A stretch of 64,000 nt of DNA, taken from assembly GCA_020055645.1 (NCBI GenBank), contig CM034546.1, positions 74,400,001-74,464,000 on the forward strand, in the 5' to 3' direction. The position numbers and the translations under genes were made by a program. Positions 34,917 through 45,883 of this stretch are shown here, in pieces; positions within the stretch are counted from its first letter, which is position 1, and every line of letters begins with the position of its first letter. This DNA comes from Tomocerus qinae (Eukaryota; Arthropoda; Collembola; Entomobryomorpha; Tomoceridae). The notes under the pieces were generated by a model, which was given only the letters and a program-made list of their open reading frames with translations, was not told the origin of the DNA and made no database searches.

Positions 34917-37900
34917 TTACAACCTTATTTGGCCAGAAGAGCCGTGACGCTTATTTCCATGTTGATCTAAATGATACTTTTTATGAAAGCGTTTTCCACA
35001 AACGTCACATGAAAATTTTCCAGGAACTTTTTCATGGACAATACGTACATGCTTCAATATTCCGACAGGGGTTACAAAGAATTTTCCACAAATGGTACAT
35101 GGAAAAGGTTTCTCTTTAGTATGTACCCTTTCATGTGCAATTTTTTGACTTTTGCTTTCAAAAGATTTTTCACAAAAGGAACACTGATGAGGTGCGGGTA
35201 CCCCGGTGTGCTTTCTCATATGTACTCTTAAAGTTTTGTTAAATCTAAACGTCATTTCACATACGGAACAACCATACGGCTTCTCTCCTGTATGACTTCT
35301 TTCGTGCGTAGTCAGAGTTGATTTCGTTCCGAATGTGGAGGGACAGAATTGGCAGGCAAATCGCTTTTCTCCAGAGTGGACTAGTTCGTGCTTTTTTAAA
35401 TACTTGGCCACAGAAAATGACGCTCCGCAAATGGTACACAAATATGGCCTTCCTTGTTGTTCTCCAATGTGAATCTTCATATGATCGGTAAGACTTTTGG
35501 ACATTGCAAAGCTTTTATTGCAAATGGAACATGGGTGCGGCTTCTCTCCGGTATGTATTCTCTCGTGTCGCTCCAAGTCTCTGGTGATGTAAAACCGTTT
35601 TTCGCAATAAGAACATGGATGTGGTGGGGGCTCCTCAGAGTGTATTCGCAAATGATTTTTAAATGATTTTCGATTGGAAAAACGTATTTCACAGGTTGGA
35701 CAAGAAAAAGGTTGTTCGCCGGTATGGATACGTTCGTGGTCAGTGAAATCAGTTTTCCTCTTAAATTTCTTGTCGCAGAATCGGCAGGCATATGGCATTT
35801 CTCCTCTATGCAATTTTTTATGTTCTCTTAAATTACTATAAGTAGGAAAAGAATCTTCACAAGTTTCACACTTATAAAACTTCTCGTTTTCTTTTTTGTG
35901 AATCCTCATATGGTGACCAAGACTAGATGTCGAAAGAGTTTTGTTACAGACACTGCACTGAACAATATTTGTGCCTGCATGAATTTTTTCATGATCAAGC
36001 ATATTGTTTTTGAATCGGAATGATTTGCCACAAGTTGAACAGTGAAAAGGCCTGTTTTCAGGGTCTGTATGAATGAGCAAGTGAAGTTTCAAATTTTTGT
36101 TAGTCTTAAAAGTTTTCCCACAATAAGAACATTCAAGGCTTGTATTATCTGATGACCTTGATTTACCAGACATACGCTTCTGATTTGGTTTGGAATTTTG
36201 TGCATTTATAGACGAATCATCTGAATCCTCTGACTCATCCAAGGGATTGCATTTGTGATTTAATATATCAATGAATTCTGTAAACTCGCCATTGCATATC
36301 ACACAACTTGTACGCTTCATTTCCTCACTTTCGTGAATCTTTACATGGCTTTTAAATTCGTCTTGTCGCAACAGCTGTTCTTCACAAAATGGACATGGTG
36401 GTGGGTGGGACAATAGATGTGATTTTAATTTTTCTTTCCGAGTAAATTTTACCAAGCACAAAGAACATTGGTGGACACATTCTTTCAAATTTATATCAGC
36501 CTTAATAGTATTTTTAACATTTCCGGTTCCTCTGGTAACTTTTGCTCTCATTTGCGATGCTCTGGTATTATAATGTTCATTTATCACAGAATTTTTTTTC
36601 AATTTCGCCACAACTTTATCGGAACTAATATTTTTGTCTTTAGTTTCAATTACAGAATTTATCGTTTCTTCGTCTAACTCTTCTATTGTTTCAATATCAC
36701 CAAAAGAGAAATCGTCCAGTGATTCATTATCATACGAAAAATCTAAAGAATTTTTTTCGAAACGGTTTTCCATTTTCACTTCTATTACCTCAGGAAAATT
36801 GACACCGTTTTTAAAAGCACCGGTACCTATATATCATATTTACCGACAATTAGTAAATAAAATAAATAGTATTAACATATTAACAAATATAGCAAAATAA
36901 ACCCTTCACCCTTAACTTTGTTATAAGAATTGCATTAAATCAACCTACCTTGCATTATCATGTTGCGAACTACTTCCGTTGGTTTATCTTTGTCTTTGAC
37001 CCTATTTGGTTGACCAAAATTTTTATTTTCTCCTGACGAATGTATTTTGGTTTCAATATCTTGCTTCACCCGCTCGATATTTCTTTCCAATTTAGTTATG
37101 TCATCAAAATATCGTTTCGCTTCGTCCACCAAAACCGAACAAGAATCGCACCAATAAATCCACGAAGAAGGATTCCCATATTTTTGAAGAAATAGGCAAC
37201 ATATCTTTTCCGGAACACTAAAGAGTTTTTTCAGCAGAAATATAACTTGGAGTTGTTTTCTTATGACATCCTCTTCGCTGTTGGTTCCTGAGGAGGATAA
37301 TGAAAATTAATAATATTTTATTACTAGCTAGCCTTAATAGTATAATTCATAAATCCTGGTGTACTTATTTACTATAAACATCATACTATATTGTGCATAC
37401 TTTCCCACTGGGTACACTGCCAAGGGGGGTCTAATGGGTGAATCTTGTACTTTTTGCGAAATTTTTTTGAAAAGGGGGCGCAGCGATATAGGAAAACGAC
37501 CATAAAATTTTTTATCAGTGATAAACAAACGCTGCCTTAAATGTCAATATTTTGTTTGAAGTATTTGCACCATTACTAAAAATTAGGTATAAATGAGCCT
37601 CACAGAGATTTTTGGACACATTTCATCATATATGCAAAAAACCCAGACAAGCACGTATACAGAATTGAGTTTCGGAGGGGGCTAAGATTTTCAATAGATG
37701 TTTTAATGATGTATATTCGCGCGTAGCGCGAAAAAGTTTTGGTTTTTTGACGGAAATGAGTCTAAAATGGCCTAAAAAGGGCACATAATCGCGCGGAGCA
37801 CGAAATTTTTTGCCATTTTGAGAAAAAATTCTCTTTTTCATGGATTTCGAAAGCCCATCCCTCTCTACGTCCTAGAATCCAGCACGTCCCGCTGATATTA

Positions 37901-38511
37901 AAACAGTAATAATAAAATGGTTCAATCAAAACATTAAAAATTAATAATGCATTTTAAGCGTATCATTTAAATTTTGTTATTCATATTTAATTTGAAGTCG
38001 GCCAGGAGGGGTGGGTCTTCTCTTTTTTGTGAGTTTAAGGGGACAAAAGATGTAAATTATTTTTTGGCGATGAAACTTTCCGAACTAAGAAAGATGTCCG
38101 GAATAAATATCGTCAGTTGTCAGTCGCTCATGTTACCGAACACCGAAAAAATTTTCCTGGAAAGCCCGTGAAGGTGGCAAAATATTTCTTTTGTCGCCTC
38201 CAAACCACACTTCTTCAAAAACAACCGTGGCCAACTAATGTCAACTTTCCGTTGATATTTACTACACAAAGTTAATGACTTAATACTTTGATTGATTAAT
38301 ATCGAACAAGAATGATGAGATTTAACATTCAACATTTAAAGTATAAATTCAAACCAAATTAAATATACAACCAACAACCATTTTACAATCTGTCTATAAT
38401 TGAGAATTATGACTGGACCTTCACCTTACCTTCAACGGCTGATGATGATGATTTTTCCTTCACATTGCCACTCTCATAGCAAATAAAACATTTGCCTTTG
38501 CCCACGTCCAT
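34917..38511 (-). CDS. ZAD-like C2H2 zinc-finger protein, gene C (776 aa)
   Basis: Exons are 38511-38430, 37287-36949 and 36826-34917 (2331 nt). Exon 1 reads MDVGKGKCFICYESGN. Exon 2 carries LLKKLFSVPEKICCLFLQKY and the second pair WIYWCDSC, then a helix with the LE repeat typical of the cluster. Exon 3 has an acidic linker, the N-terminal trio (CSLC; PPPCPFC; C2HC ending NHKC), a Ser/Asp-rich hinge (EDSDDSSINAQN), then fourteen C2H2 fingers, the most in this window. The finger V-Q-C-S-V-C has a shortened helix (SLGHHMRIH). The linker GEPPPHPCSYC and later GVPAPHQCSFC mark the positions seen in the paralogues. The last finger ends HGNKRH. Intron 1 is longer (38429-37288) and contains repeat debris including a MITE end at 37654. 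Confidence 0.9.
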
Positions 38512-39292
38512 GTCACTGGTCACAGTGAACAATCAACAATCATTCTATTTTCAATAATAACCATCTATCTATCTATCTAATCTGTAATACTTGTTCACCA
38601 TTACAAGCTTCAGTTGCAGAAGTTTAACAACAGATAAAATTAAAAAAATAATGGCAAAAATTGATTACTAATTATTTTAAAAATCAATACGAAAACTAAG
38701 AATGTTGGTTGACCAAGGCCGGTTTGTATTGTTCCGCCACTGCACTGCATTGTACACTGCAGCTGCACAATGCACTGGACTGCACAACTATACTATTATT
38801 CGCATGCATGAGTTTACTTTTACACGGCGTTTTGCTCGTTGCATTGCGCGTTGTTTCTTTTGCTTTTGGTTACTTGGATGGAAGATGGAATGCAATGGAA
38901 TAATATTTTGGAATTTAGGAAACAGGGCAGGGGCCTAAAGTTTTTCATTTTTCGCTCTCGCTCCATTTCTGGGTTCTCAATGAACATTTTCTATTTCTAT
39001 ATAATTTGATATTGGGTTAAAAATAATTGGGTGAAAGGATAGAGATAGACAAAAACGGTAATCCTTTTTTACAAAAGAAGCAAAAAAGTTCTACTTTTTT
39101 TAAAAGCAGTCCATATTTACTCTTTTACCTTATTAGCTTTACTTCAGTCTTTACTCCATTAACTTCCGATAACTAGGAAAAATAACAATAACAAATGCGT
39201 CTAATCGTTCGCTAAATATTTATTGTTTATTGTACCCATAAAAACTTGATCTAAACAATTTTTTATCTGTTAGGGGTTCTTTCCTGTCTTTA

Positions 39293-39760
39293 GAAATCAC
39301 TTTTCAAGTGGAAACGTCTGTCACAAGCCGTACATTGAAATCGTTTCGGTACATTCTCATGGACTAAATTTACATGTGGCTTTCGTTTTCCCGAATTAGA
39401 AAATCCTCTTCCACCATATTCACATATGTATTGACTTTTCTCCAGTATGCGTCCTTTCGTGGAATTTAAAAGCCGACGACTTGTGAAATCGTCTTTGTAC
39501 ACAAAATGAACATTTGTATGGCGGTGTCTCTCCAGTATGCGATCGTAAATGTATTTTAAAATCTCCATTATGTCGAAAGCGGGCTTCACAAAGAGAACAA
39601 GTAAAAGGCTTTTCCCCTGTATGAATCCGTCCGTGCAGACGTAATTGATCTTTAAGCCTAAAGAAATCTTTATGGCTTTTCTCCAGTGTGTATACTTTCG
39701 TGATTTTTAAGTTGTTTTTTGTCAGGAAAACGTTTAAGAGTGCCGTTTTTCATGTTTTAA
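39293..39760 (-). pseudogene. C2H2 zinc-finger pseudogene, C-terminal part
   Basis: Minus-strand fingers are readable with frame changes. CSLCEARFRHNGDFKIHLRS then HTGETPPYKCSFC, a finger with RRFHKSSAFKFHERTHTGEK, a damaged ICEYGGRGF finger (second Cys replaced by Tyr or Gly), and a final CTACDRRFHLKSDF before TAA at 39293. The TGE-x-PPYKCSFC linker is the signature of the local family. At least two frameshifts separate the pieces. The upstream half appears to be at 42320-42740. Confidence 0.8.
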
Positions 39761-40284
39761 AATCATGCTCGACTTGATCTCATACTCTGCGACGATTCTC
39801 AAAATATACAATAGCTACAAATACGAATGATGGCTCAAAAAAAAGCCAATCGCATTTGGGGGTTACTCAAAAGGGGAAATTTCAAAATTTTATTTAGATC
39901 GCTAACTGTGAGGACACTTGCAAAGGTTATCTTTACGGCTTTCCCAAAACGGATATCCAAAATCCGCCTCTTTGAGTAACCAAGTCATTAGATTATCTTT
40001 TTTTTGACCTCTCGCATGACACCCTAGCTAATGTAGAATTGGCCCTGCATCGCAAATAAATTTCGAAAATAATTACATGTAAATATGTACAATTAACTCG
40101 CTCTGTGAGTTCGATCATCCGTTCGTAGGTGCCTCAATGGTATGACCGTTAGAAATGACGTCAAATTGTGCGCGATATTATGAATGTATGTTATTGTTTC
40201 CTAATACTCACAAAACACAAACAAACCGTCTACCATCTGACATCGAGTTTGGCGGAGGAAGTAAATGGACAAGTCAGTGACTAT
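39761..40284. other. Insertion DNA within the zinc-finger pseudogene
   Basis: No gene is visible. Part of a 2.5 kb block of transposon-like DNA lying between the two readable halves of the pseudogene. GGTTACTCAAA near 39861 and TTTGAGTAACC near 39970 form short inverted ends of a possible small element. Confidence 0.45.
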
Positions 40285-40513
40285 TACTATGATCACCAAA
40301 TAACTTTGGACAATAAGATTGAAGAATAATAAAACCGATAAGAAAATATAATAGGCGAGTTCGCGCATCAGTGAGCATGAAAAATACAGGAGTTCGTGCT
40401 TCAACGAGCACCTTTGTTCGTGCTCACTGAAACGCGAACTCGCCTATTATGTATTCTTATCGGTTTTATTGTTCTTCAATCTTATTGTCCAAAGTTATTT
40501 GGCGATCATAGTA
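40285..40513. mobile_element. Long-arm MITE, 229 bp
   Basis: Arms of about 92 bp begin TACTATGATCACCAAATAAC at the left and end GTTATTTGGCGATCATAGTA at the right, around a loop of about 42 bases that itself contains GAGTTCGTGCT/CGTGCTCACT. It is a near-perfect hairpin without coding capacity. Confidence 0.88.
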
Positions 40514-41109
40514 CAAGAAGAGTACCAGAAAGGATGCCAACTTCAAAAGTAGTAATAACAATAACATTATTGCCAATGCATTGATGGAAATGCTATTATA
40601 AGTCAGTATAGAAATCTTTATAATATAATACACTTCCCCAGTTCCCCGTTTCCTAGAATCTAGTTTTTGGAATTGCGTTGACTTATGCCCTCGGATTATC
40701 CATCAACAGCAATTAGGGGGAACCTCCATTGCATTTAAAATTCATCATAACATCTTTTCATCTGCTTCAATTTCTCTTCTGCTTCGGTTTAGTCCGATTT
40801 TTATAGGACTTGCATTTTTGGAATCGTGGACTATCCAGGGACAAAAGGGAGTTACTGGATTTTTGATATAGTTGCATTTAAAAAAATCTAATTGCAATAA
40901 TTTAAAAAAAATTAAGTCTAGAACCTGCCCCTCATTGAATTTCCCCGTATTTTGAACCACCCCTGAACCTTAATACGCGTAATCATTTTGAAATTCAGAA
41001 TTAGTACTGTGGAGTCCTAGTGAAATAATAAACCATGTCCAAATAGATGTAAAAAAGTGGTGTGAAATTGCATAAAAAATTGAACTAATTATCTGACGTT
41101 ACATGACGT

Positions 41110-41612
41110 TTTTAGTGAATTTTTCCAATGACCTTTGACCTTGACATGGCCTAACGAATAAAATTTTCGAACGAGCTATCCCATGACGTTCTACAATATC
41201 AATAACTAAAGTTACATCAATTTTTAATTTTTGGACCACGCCCACAGGCAGGGGGTGTGTCTGATTTATTTTATTTTCTAACTCGACATTGCTTTTCATC
41301 CCTACATCACGCATAGTAAGGTTGAGTTAATTATCTCAAACCGTTTTTATTGTCGTTTTTAGTGAATTTTTCTAATGACCTTTGACCTTTCTATACGTGT
41401 GACTTGACCTTGACATGGTTTAGCAAATAATCTTTTCGAGCGAAATATCTCATGACGTTCTACATTGTCAATAACTAAAGTTACAACAATTTTAAATATT
41501 TGGACCATGCCCACAGGCAGGGGGTGTGTCCGATTTAGTCCATTTTCAAATTCGACCTCGCTTTTCATCCCTAAATCACGTACAGTAAATTTGGGTTGAA
41601 TATCCCAAACCG
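41110..41612. repeat. Two tandem diverged copies of a 250-bp module
   Basis: Units 41110-41340 and 41357-41612 share AGTGAATTTTTC(C/T)AATGAC, TGACCTTGACATGG, CATGACGTTCTACA, ACTAAAGTTACA and the GCCCACAGGCAGGGGGTGTG core. A CGGACGGACAGACAGACAGA tail follows at 41650-41665. It is transposon-like 3' sequence. The tail resembles the GTCCGTCTGTCTGTCCG strings near 54965 and 63615. Confidence 0.75.
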
Positions 41613-41762
41613 ATTTTGAGTTATCGTGCTAACAGACAATCAGACGGACGGACAGACAGACAGATCAGGTATTCCTAATATAGAGCGGTGTTGCACACCA
41701 CTTAATAAGAATGGAATTCAGAAAGTTTTGGTTTGATGAGGTGTGAAATCACACAAAGCACT

Positions 41763-41971
41763 CATCGTATAGCCCAATGTATTAAATCTGCCACCAGTCG
41801 TATCTGGATTTTTATAATGTTTGCGCGGGTCTATTCTATGGTGTAAAATCTTAATGGTTAAATGGGACGAAATTAACCTATAAGAATTTTCAACATGCAA
41901 TGGACCCGCTCAAGCATTATAAAAATCCAGATACGACTGGTGGCAGTTTTAATACATGAGGCTATACGATG
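41763..41971. mobile_element. Inverted-repeat MITE, 209 bp
   Basis: CATCGTATAGCC at the left and GGCTATACGATG at the right are the outer ends. The arms continue through TTAAATCTGCCACCAGTCGT ATC and its complement to ATTATAAAAATCC. The loop is about 85 bases. No target duplication is visible. Confidence 0.85.
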
Positions 41972-42064
41972 CGTGTTATGTGTGTGTGAAATGGCTTCAC
42001 TTTGCCATTTTGTCTAATACAAACAAATCAAATGTGGTTTTGTGTTGTTGTATTCATATCGCAC

Positions 42065-42257
42065 GGAGGAGCGGTGTGTGGTGGAGGACCAGAGCGAGGC
42101 CACAACAGTCCACACTTTCCTCCGGGGCAGGAGCTATATTTTTACGATCCTCCCGTAGTCCAAACTCATTGACCCCATGCGCCATTTCGAGAGATTTCCA
42201 AACTTCTTGAAGAAGTTCAATCTCTGAGCTCTGCACTGTTAATCTACAATACGACAC
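42065..42257 (-). other. Candidate exon of unknown origin
   Basis: The minus strand shows ATTATTTTCCAG at 42258-42269, then 64 open codons (containing EIELLQEVWKSLEMAHGVNE and CCGLALVLHHTPLL), then a GTGCGA donor-like string. It is GC-richer than its surroundings and reads like real protein. It lies inside the block that splits the zinc-finger pseudogene, so it may be a captured gene fragment. Family not recognised. Confidence 0.3.
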
Positions 42258-42319
42258 CTGGAAAATAATGCGGCAAGTCTGTACAGACGGCCTCCTTAAC
42301 CCAACATGAGCAATTATGT

Positions 42320-42740
42320 CGAGGCAATGTAATCGTAAATGGGCTGTAAGCGATTTTCGACATTTAAACTTTCTATTACAAAATGAACAGGCATTTCGTC
42401 TTTATGAGTTCATTGAGTTCAACTATGCATCTACTCTACCAAATTTGATTTGCTTTTTAGCATCCCACACTCCACATGCATGTGGATTTTCTTTACTATG
42501 AACTCTTTCGTGTCTTTTCATTCAAATAACGTGATTCAGCAAATGCCATTCCACAAATATGGTACATATAAGAATGGCTGTTCATTATTCTCATGGCGAT
42601 TCTTCATAATATGGTACGAAAGGCTTCTCGATTAAAGCTTTATTCCACAAACACTGCACTCAGCAATATTACTTTTAGTGTGAATTTTTTCATGGTATTG
42701 AAAATATTCTTTGGACCAAAATCCTTTGAATTGTTAAAAG
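42320..42740 (-). pseudogene. C2H2 zinc-finger pseudogene, upstream part
   Basis: Readable remains on the minus strand in order: a helix SKEYFQYHEKIHTKSN, ECSVCG, a broken finger with FLYVPYLWNGIC in place of FLCTICGMAF, a stretch KRHERVHSKENPHACG, and a finger CSFCNRKFKCRKSLTAHLRL H. Stops and frame changes separate them. No ZAD-like exons were found upstream as far as gene D, so that part is lost. It and 39293-39760 probably once formed one gene. Confidence 0.75.
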
Positions 42741-43984
42741 ATTATTTTGTATAATTAAGCTGATTCAAAAATATACTTTGTACTTCCGGTCAAATGTAAA
42801 TGTGAGACAATTTGGAGAAGTAGTGTCTGAATTAACCGCAGTGTTCTCCTCTGATCTGATGCCTGATCATTCTCTCAGAACTTTTAGTTTCAGACTTATC
42901 TTTGTGTAAAACTCAAAATAATTTTCACTGTGTATTATAATATTATAATGTTGCTTGCTAATAAGTGATTAGAAAGTTAGCTGTCCGGTGCATTTACAAT
43001 ATTTAGATTGCAAAAACGAGACTTAAGCCACTCTGCTGTTGAATAGTTTTGTTTTAGGTACACATTTTTATTTACAAGATTTACAAGTGTTTCAACGATT
43101 TACTATTTTTGCTATATGGCTATTGCAGACATAAAGCTTAAAGCTTATTTAAGTTTTTAGCAGTAGACGCAGTCCAATATCAAACTGAAGACCGGTTGAT
43201 TGATTGATTGATTGATTTATTTATTTATTTAAGTGACCATTCAGTAACAGTTACAACGTATAAATACATAGCTTCCGTTTGGGTTAGCCATATTTGCACT
43301 GACATTTTATTTTACTAACTGAACTTACTCAGTTACTAGTGGGCTTTTTAACTACTTTAATACCTCATTTAGTGGAATCACTTTTTCAAAATATTGCACT
43401 TACTTTAAAATGACTTGAATGATAAGAAAAGAAATCATTTATAGAACTTGTACCGTTAAACGTGGCGATGATTCTATGATGACTAGAATATTATTATAAT
43501 TTTTCATAATACTAAAAGAAAGTCCAACTACATAAAAAAAATTTTAATTTGCAACTGAAATAGGCAAGATAATTTTGTCTGATCCTAGAGTTTCAATAAC
43601 ATCTCCTAGGTGATTTACATCTTTTAACATCATTTAACATCTTTTACTTTACTTTACTTTTATCTCCTAGGTAATTTACTACCGGTCATTATCTAGAATT
43701 ATCTTTGCTTTCAATTTTCAAGATAAATTAAATCTTAGAAATTATAAATATAAAAATTCAAAAATGTATAATCATATAAATAGTAGCTTTTTAGACATTT
43801 TTAAAATAGTTCACACAAAAAATTTAATCGTGTTAAGAATATAGGCTTTAGGATTAAGTGAACCAAATTCAAGTTCATATTAAAGTTCTTCGACTTAATT
43901 TTGTTCATAAATAAGAGGATTGCTGTCAAAAACGTAATTTGAAATTTTTAAAACCGATTGTAAACAAAAAAATTTAAATAAGCA
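42741..43984. other. Intergenic stretch with simple repeats
   Basis: Contains (GATT)n followed by (ATTT)n at 43196-43230 and a local duplication of ATCTCCTAGGT(G/A)ATTTAC at 43603-43682. The 3' end of gene D must lie here. Nothing else is seen. Confidence 0.6.
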
Positions 43985-45883
43985 TTAGCAACTTTCCTGA
44001 GAGTGTGTACTTTCATGTCGTACGAGACGATCTTTTTTATGAAATTGTTTGTCACAAATTGAACATGAATATTTCCCTGGCATCTTTTCGTGCACTACAA
44101 GAATGTGTTTTGTTTTTGAACCGGCCATAGTGAACCGTTTTCCACAAATTTCACAGGAGAATGGTTTTTCTTTTGTATGCGTTCTCTCGTGTGCAATTTT
44201 CTCTGGTATTGTTTCAAACCGTCTGTCACAAAATGCACATTGATGTGGGGCTGGTTCTCCGGTGTGTATGCGTAAATGTCTTTTAAGCGTTAATCGATAA
44301 GTAAATCGTTCTTCACAAAATGAACACGCAAACGGCTTTTCTCTAGTGTGAATCTTCTCGTGGTGGACTAGTCCGCCCTTTTGGGCAAACTTCATGTCAC
44401 AGAATTTGCAAGAATGGGGTTTCTCGCCAGTGTGAATTCTTTCGTGCATATTTAAAATGTTCACTCTAGCAAAAGCCATTCCACAAATTGGACATAAGTA
44501 TGGCTTCTCCTTATTTCCTCCATTGTGAATTTGCATATGTTGTGATAAGTTATTAGGAGATGACAAATGCTTTCCACAAATCGTGCATCGAAAAGGATTA
44601 TCTTGTCTGTGAATGTTTTCATGGTCTGTCATAGATTTTTTATGGAGAAATCTTTTCCCGCAAATTGAGCATTGAAAACCACTTTGTGTTCGGTCAGTAT
44701 GAAGGCGTAAATGTTGTCGCAAATAGGCATATTTTACAAAAACTTTCCCGCAATCTGAACAGGGAAATGTTGATTTGTGGTCAAAATTTCGATGAATCTT
44801 GAAGTCCTTACGGTTGTCAAATTCTTCTCCACAAAGAATACATTTGTATAATAACTTTTTAGCGGGGGTTGATTTACTCCTTTTTTTGTAACTCTTATGT
44901 TGTCTACGTAGATGATTTCTTAACTTATCTTCCGTAGTAAACCTTTTTAGACAAAAATTACATTCATGATCTACTGAATCTGACAATTTCAAAGGATTAT
45001 GTGCATCCTTTTCAGTCATTTCTTCGTTGTCGACAAAATTATTCAAGGACTCGTCGTCAGCAATACCCAAAATCTGGGAATCGTTTGAAATATCATTTTC
45101 AGGATTATCAACAGATGAATATTCAAAGATATCGTTGTCTTCATCGTCGAAGTCAAATTCTCGCTTTACTTCTTTCTTGATGTTGGTGTCATCAAAGTGG
45201 TAGGAATTATCTAAAATTTTGTAAAAATAACTTTTTATTTATTGAATAAAAAAGTAATCCTTTTTGCGTATAAAATTTTTTAATTACTTTTTGCAATAAT
45301 AGTTCGTATAGTTTTTATGGGTTCCTGTGGATTTTTATCTTCGTTGTATTCATTTGCTGATGAATTTATTTTATTTTCAAGTTTTATCTTCAACAGATTC
45401 ATTTTTTTCTCCAATATCTTCACTTGTTCAAATAGGCTTTTAGCTTCATCAATTAAAACAGAACATGAATCGCACCAATAAATCCAAGATGACGGATTTC
45501 CATATTCTTGCAAAAATTGGCAACACGTTTCTTCTGGGATGAAGAAAAATTTCTTTAGTAGAAACATAACTGTCAATTCATTTTTCAGGATATTTTCTTC
45601 GCCAGCGTTTCCTTAATCGTAAAAATTAAATTAAATGATTTATTTGTCCAATTTACAATTACACACAATAAGCAACTTGTAATATTTTTGGAGATCTGTT
45701 GAAATGTCACAAATTACTAGTAATGAAACACTGACTGCAACTAATTTAATAGTGCAAACAATGTAAAGATCAATTACCTTCACAAACAGTGGAAGGTAAT
45801 TTACTTTCTTGAGCAATAACAGTGCTTTTGTTATCCTCAAAGCATATAAAACATTTTCCAATAACAGGGTTTTTATAATTCAT
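43985..45883 (-). CDS. ZAD-like C2H2 zinc-finger protein, gene D (551 aa)
   Basis: Exons are 45883-45778, 45611-45288 and 45210-43985 (1656 nt). Exon 1 reads MNYKNPVIGKCFICFEDNKS. Exon 2 has FLLKKFFFIPEETCCQFL, then WIYWCDSCSVL and a coiled-coil-like helix (VKILEKKMNLLKIKLENKI). Intron 2 uses a GTAATT donor. Exon 3 has a strongly acidic linker (FDFDDEDNDIFEY), then eleven C2H2 fingers. The PPPC trio present in A-C is gone; the first fingers are ECNFC and KCILC with H-x4-H or H-x3-H spacing. The GEPAPHQCAFC linker is kept, as is the final penultimate long finger (HILVVH). Introns are short (166 and 77 nt), phase 1. It is the most compact member of the cluster. Confidence 0.9.

Noticed and set aside
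35034-35666. Plus-strand frames antisense to zinc-finger exons (also at 24498, 52746, 60335)
   Set aside because: Shadows of the periodic finger coding sequence on the other strand.
37640-37880. Possible complete MITE starting CAAGCACGTATACAG
   Set aside because: Only one end is recognisable; the other end and a target duplication are not found.
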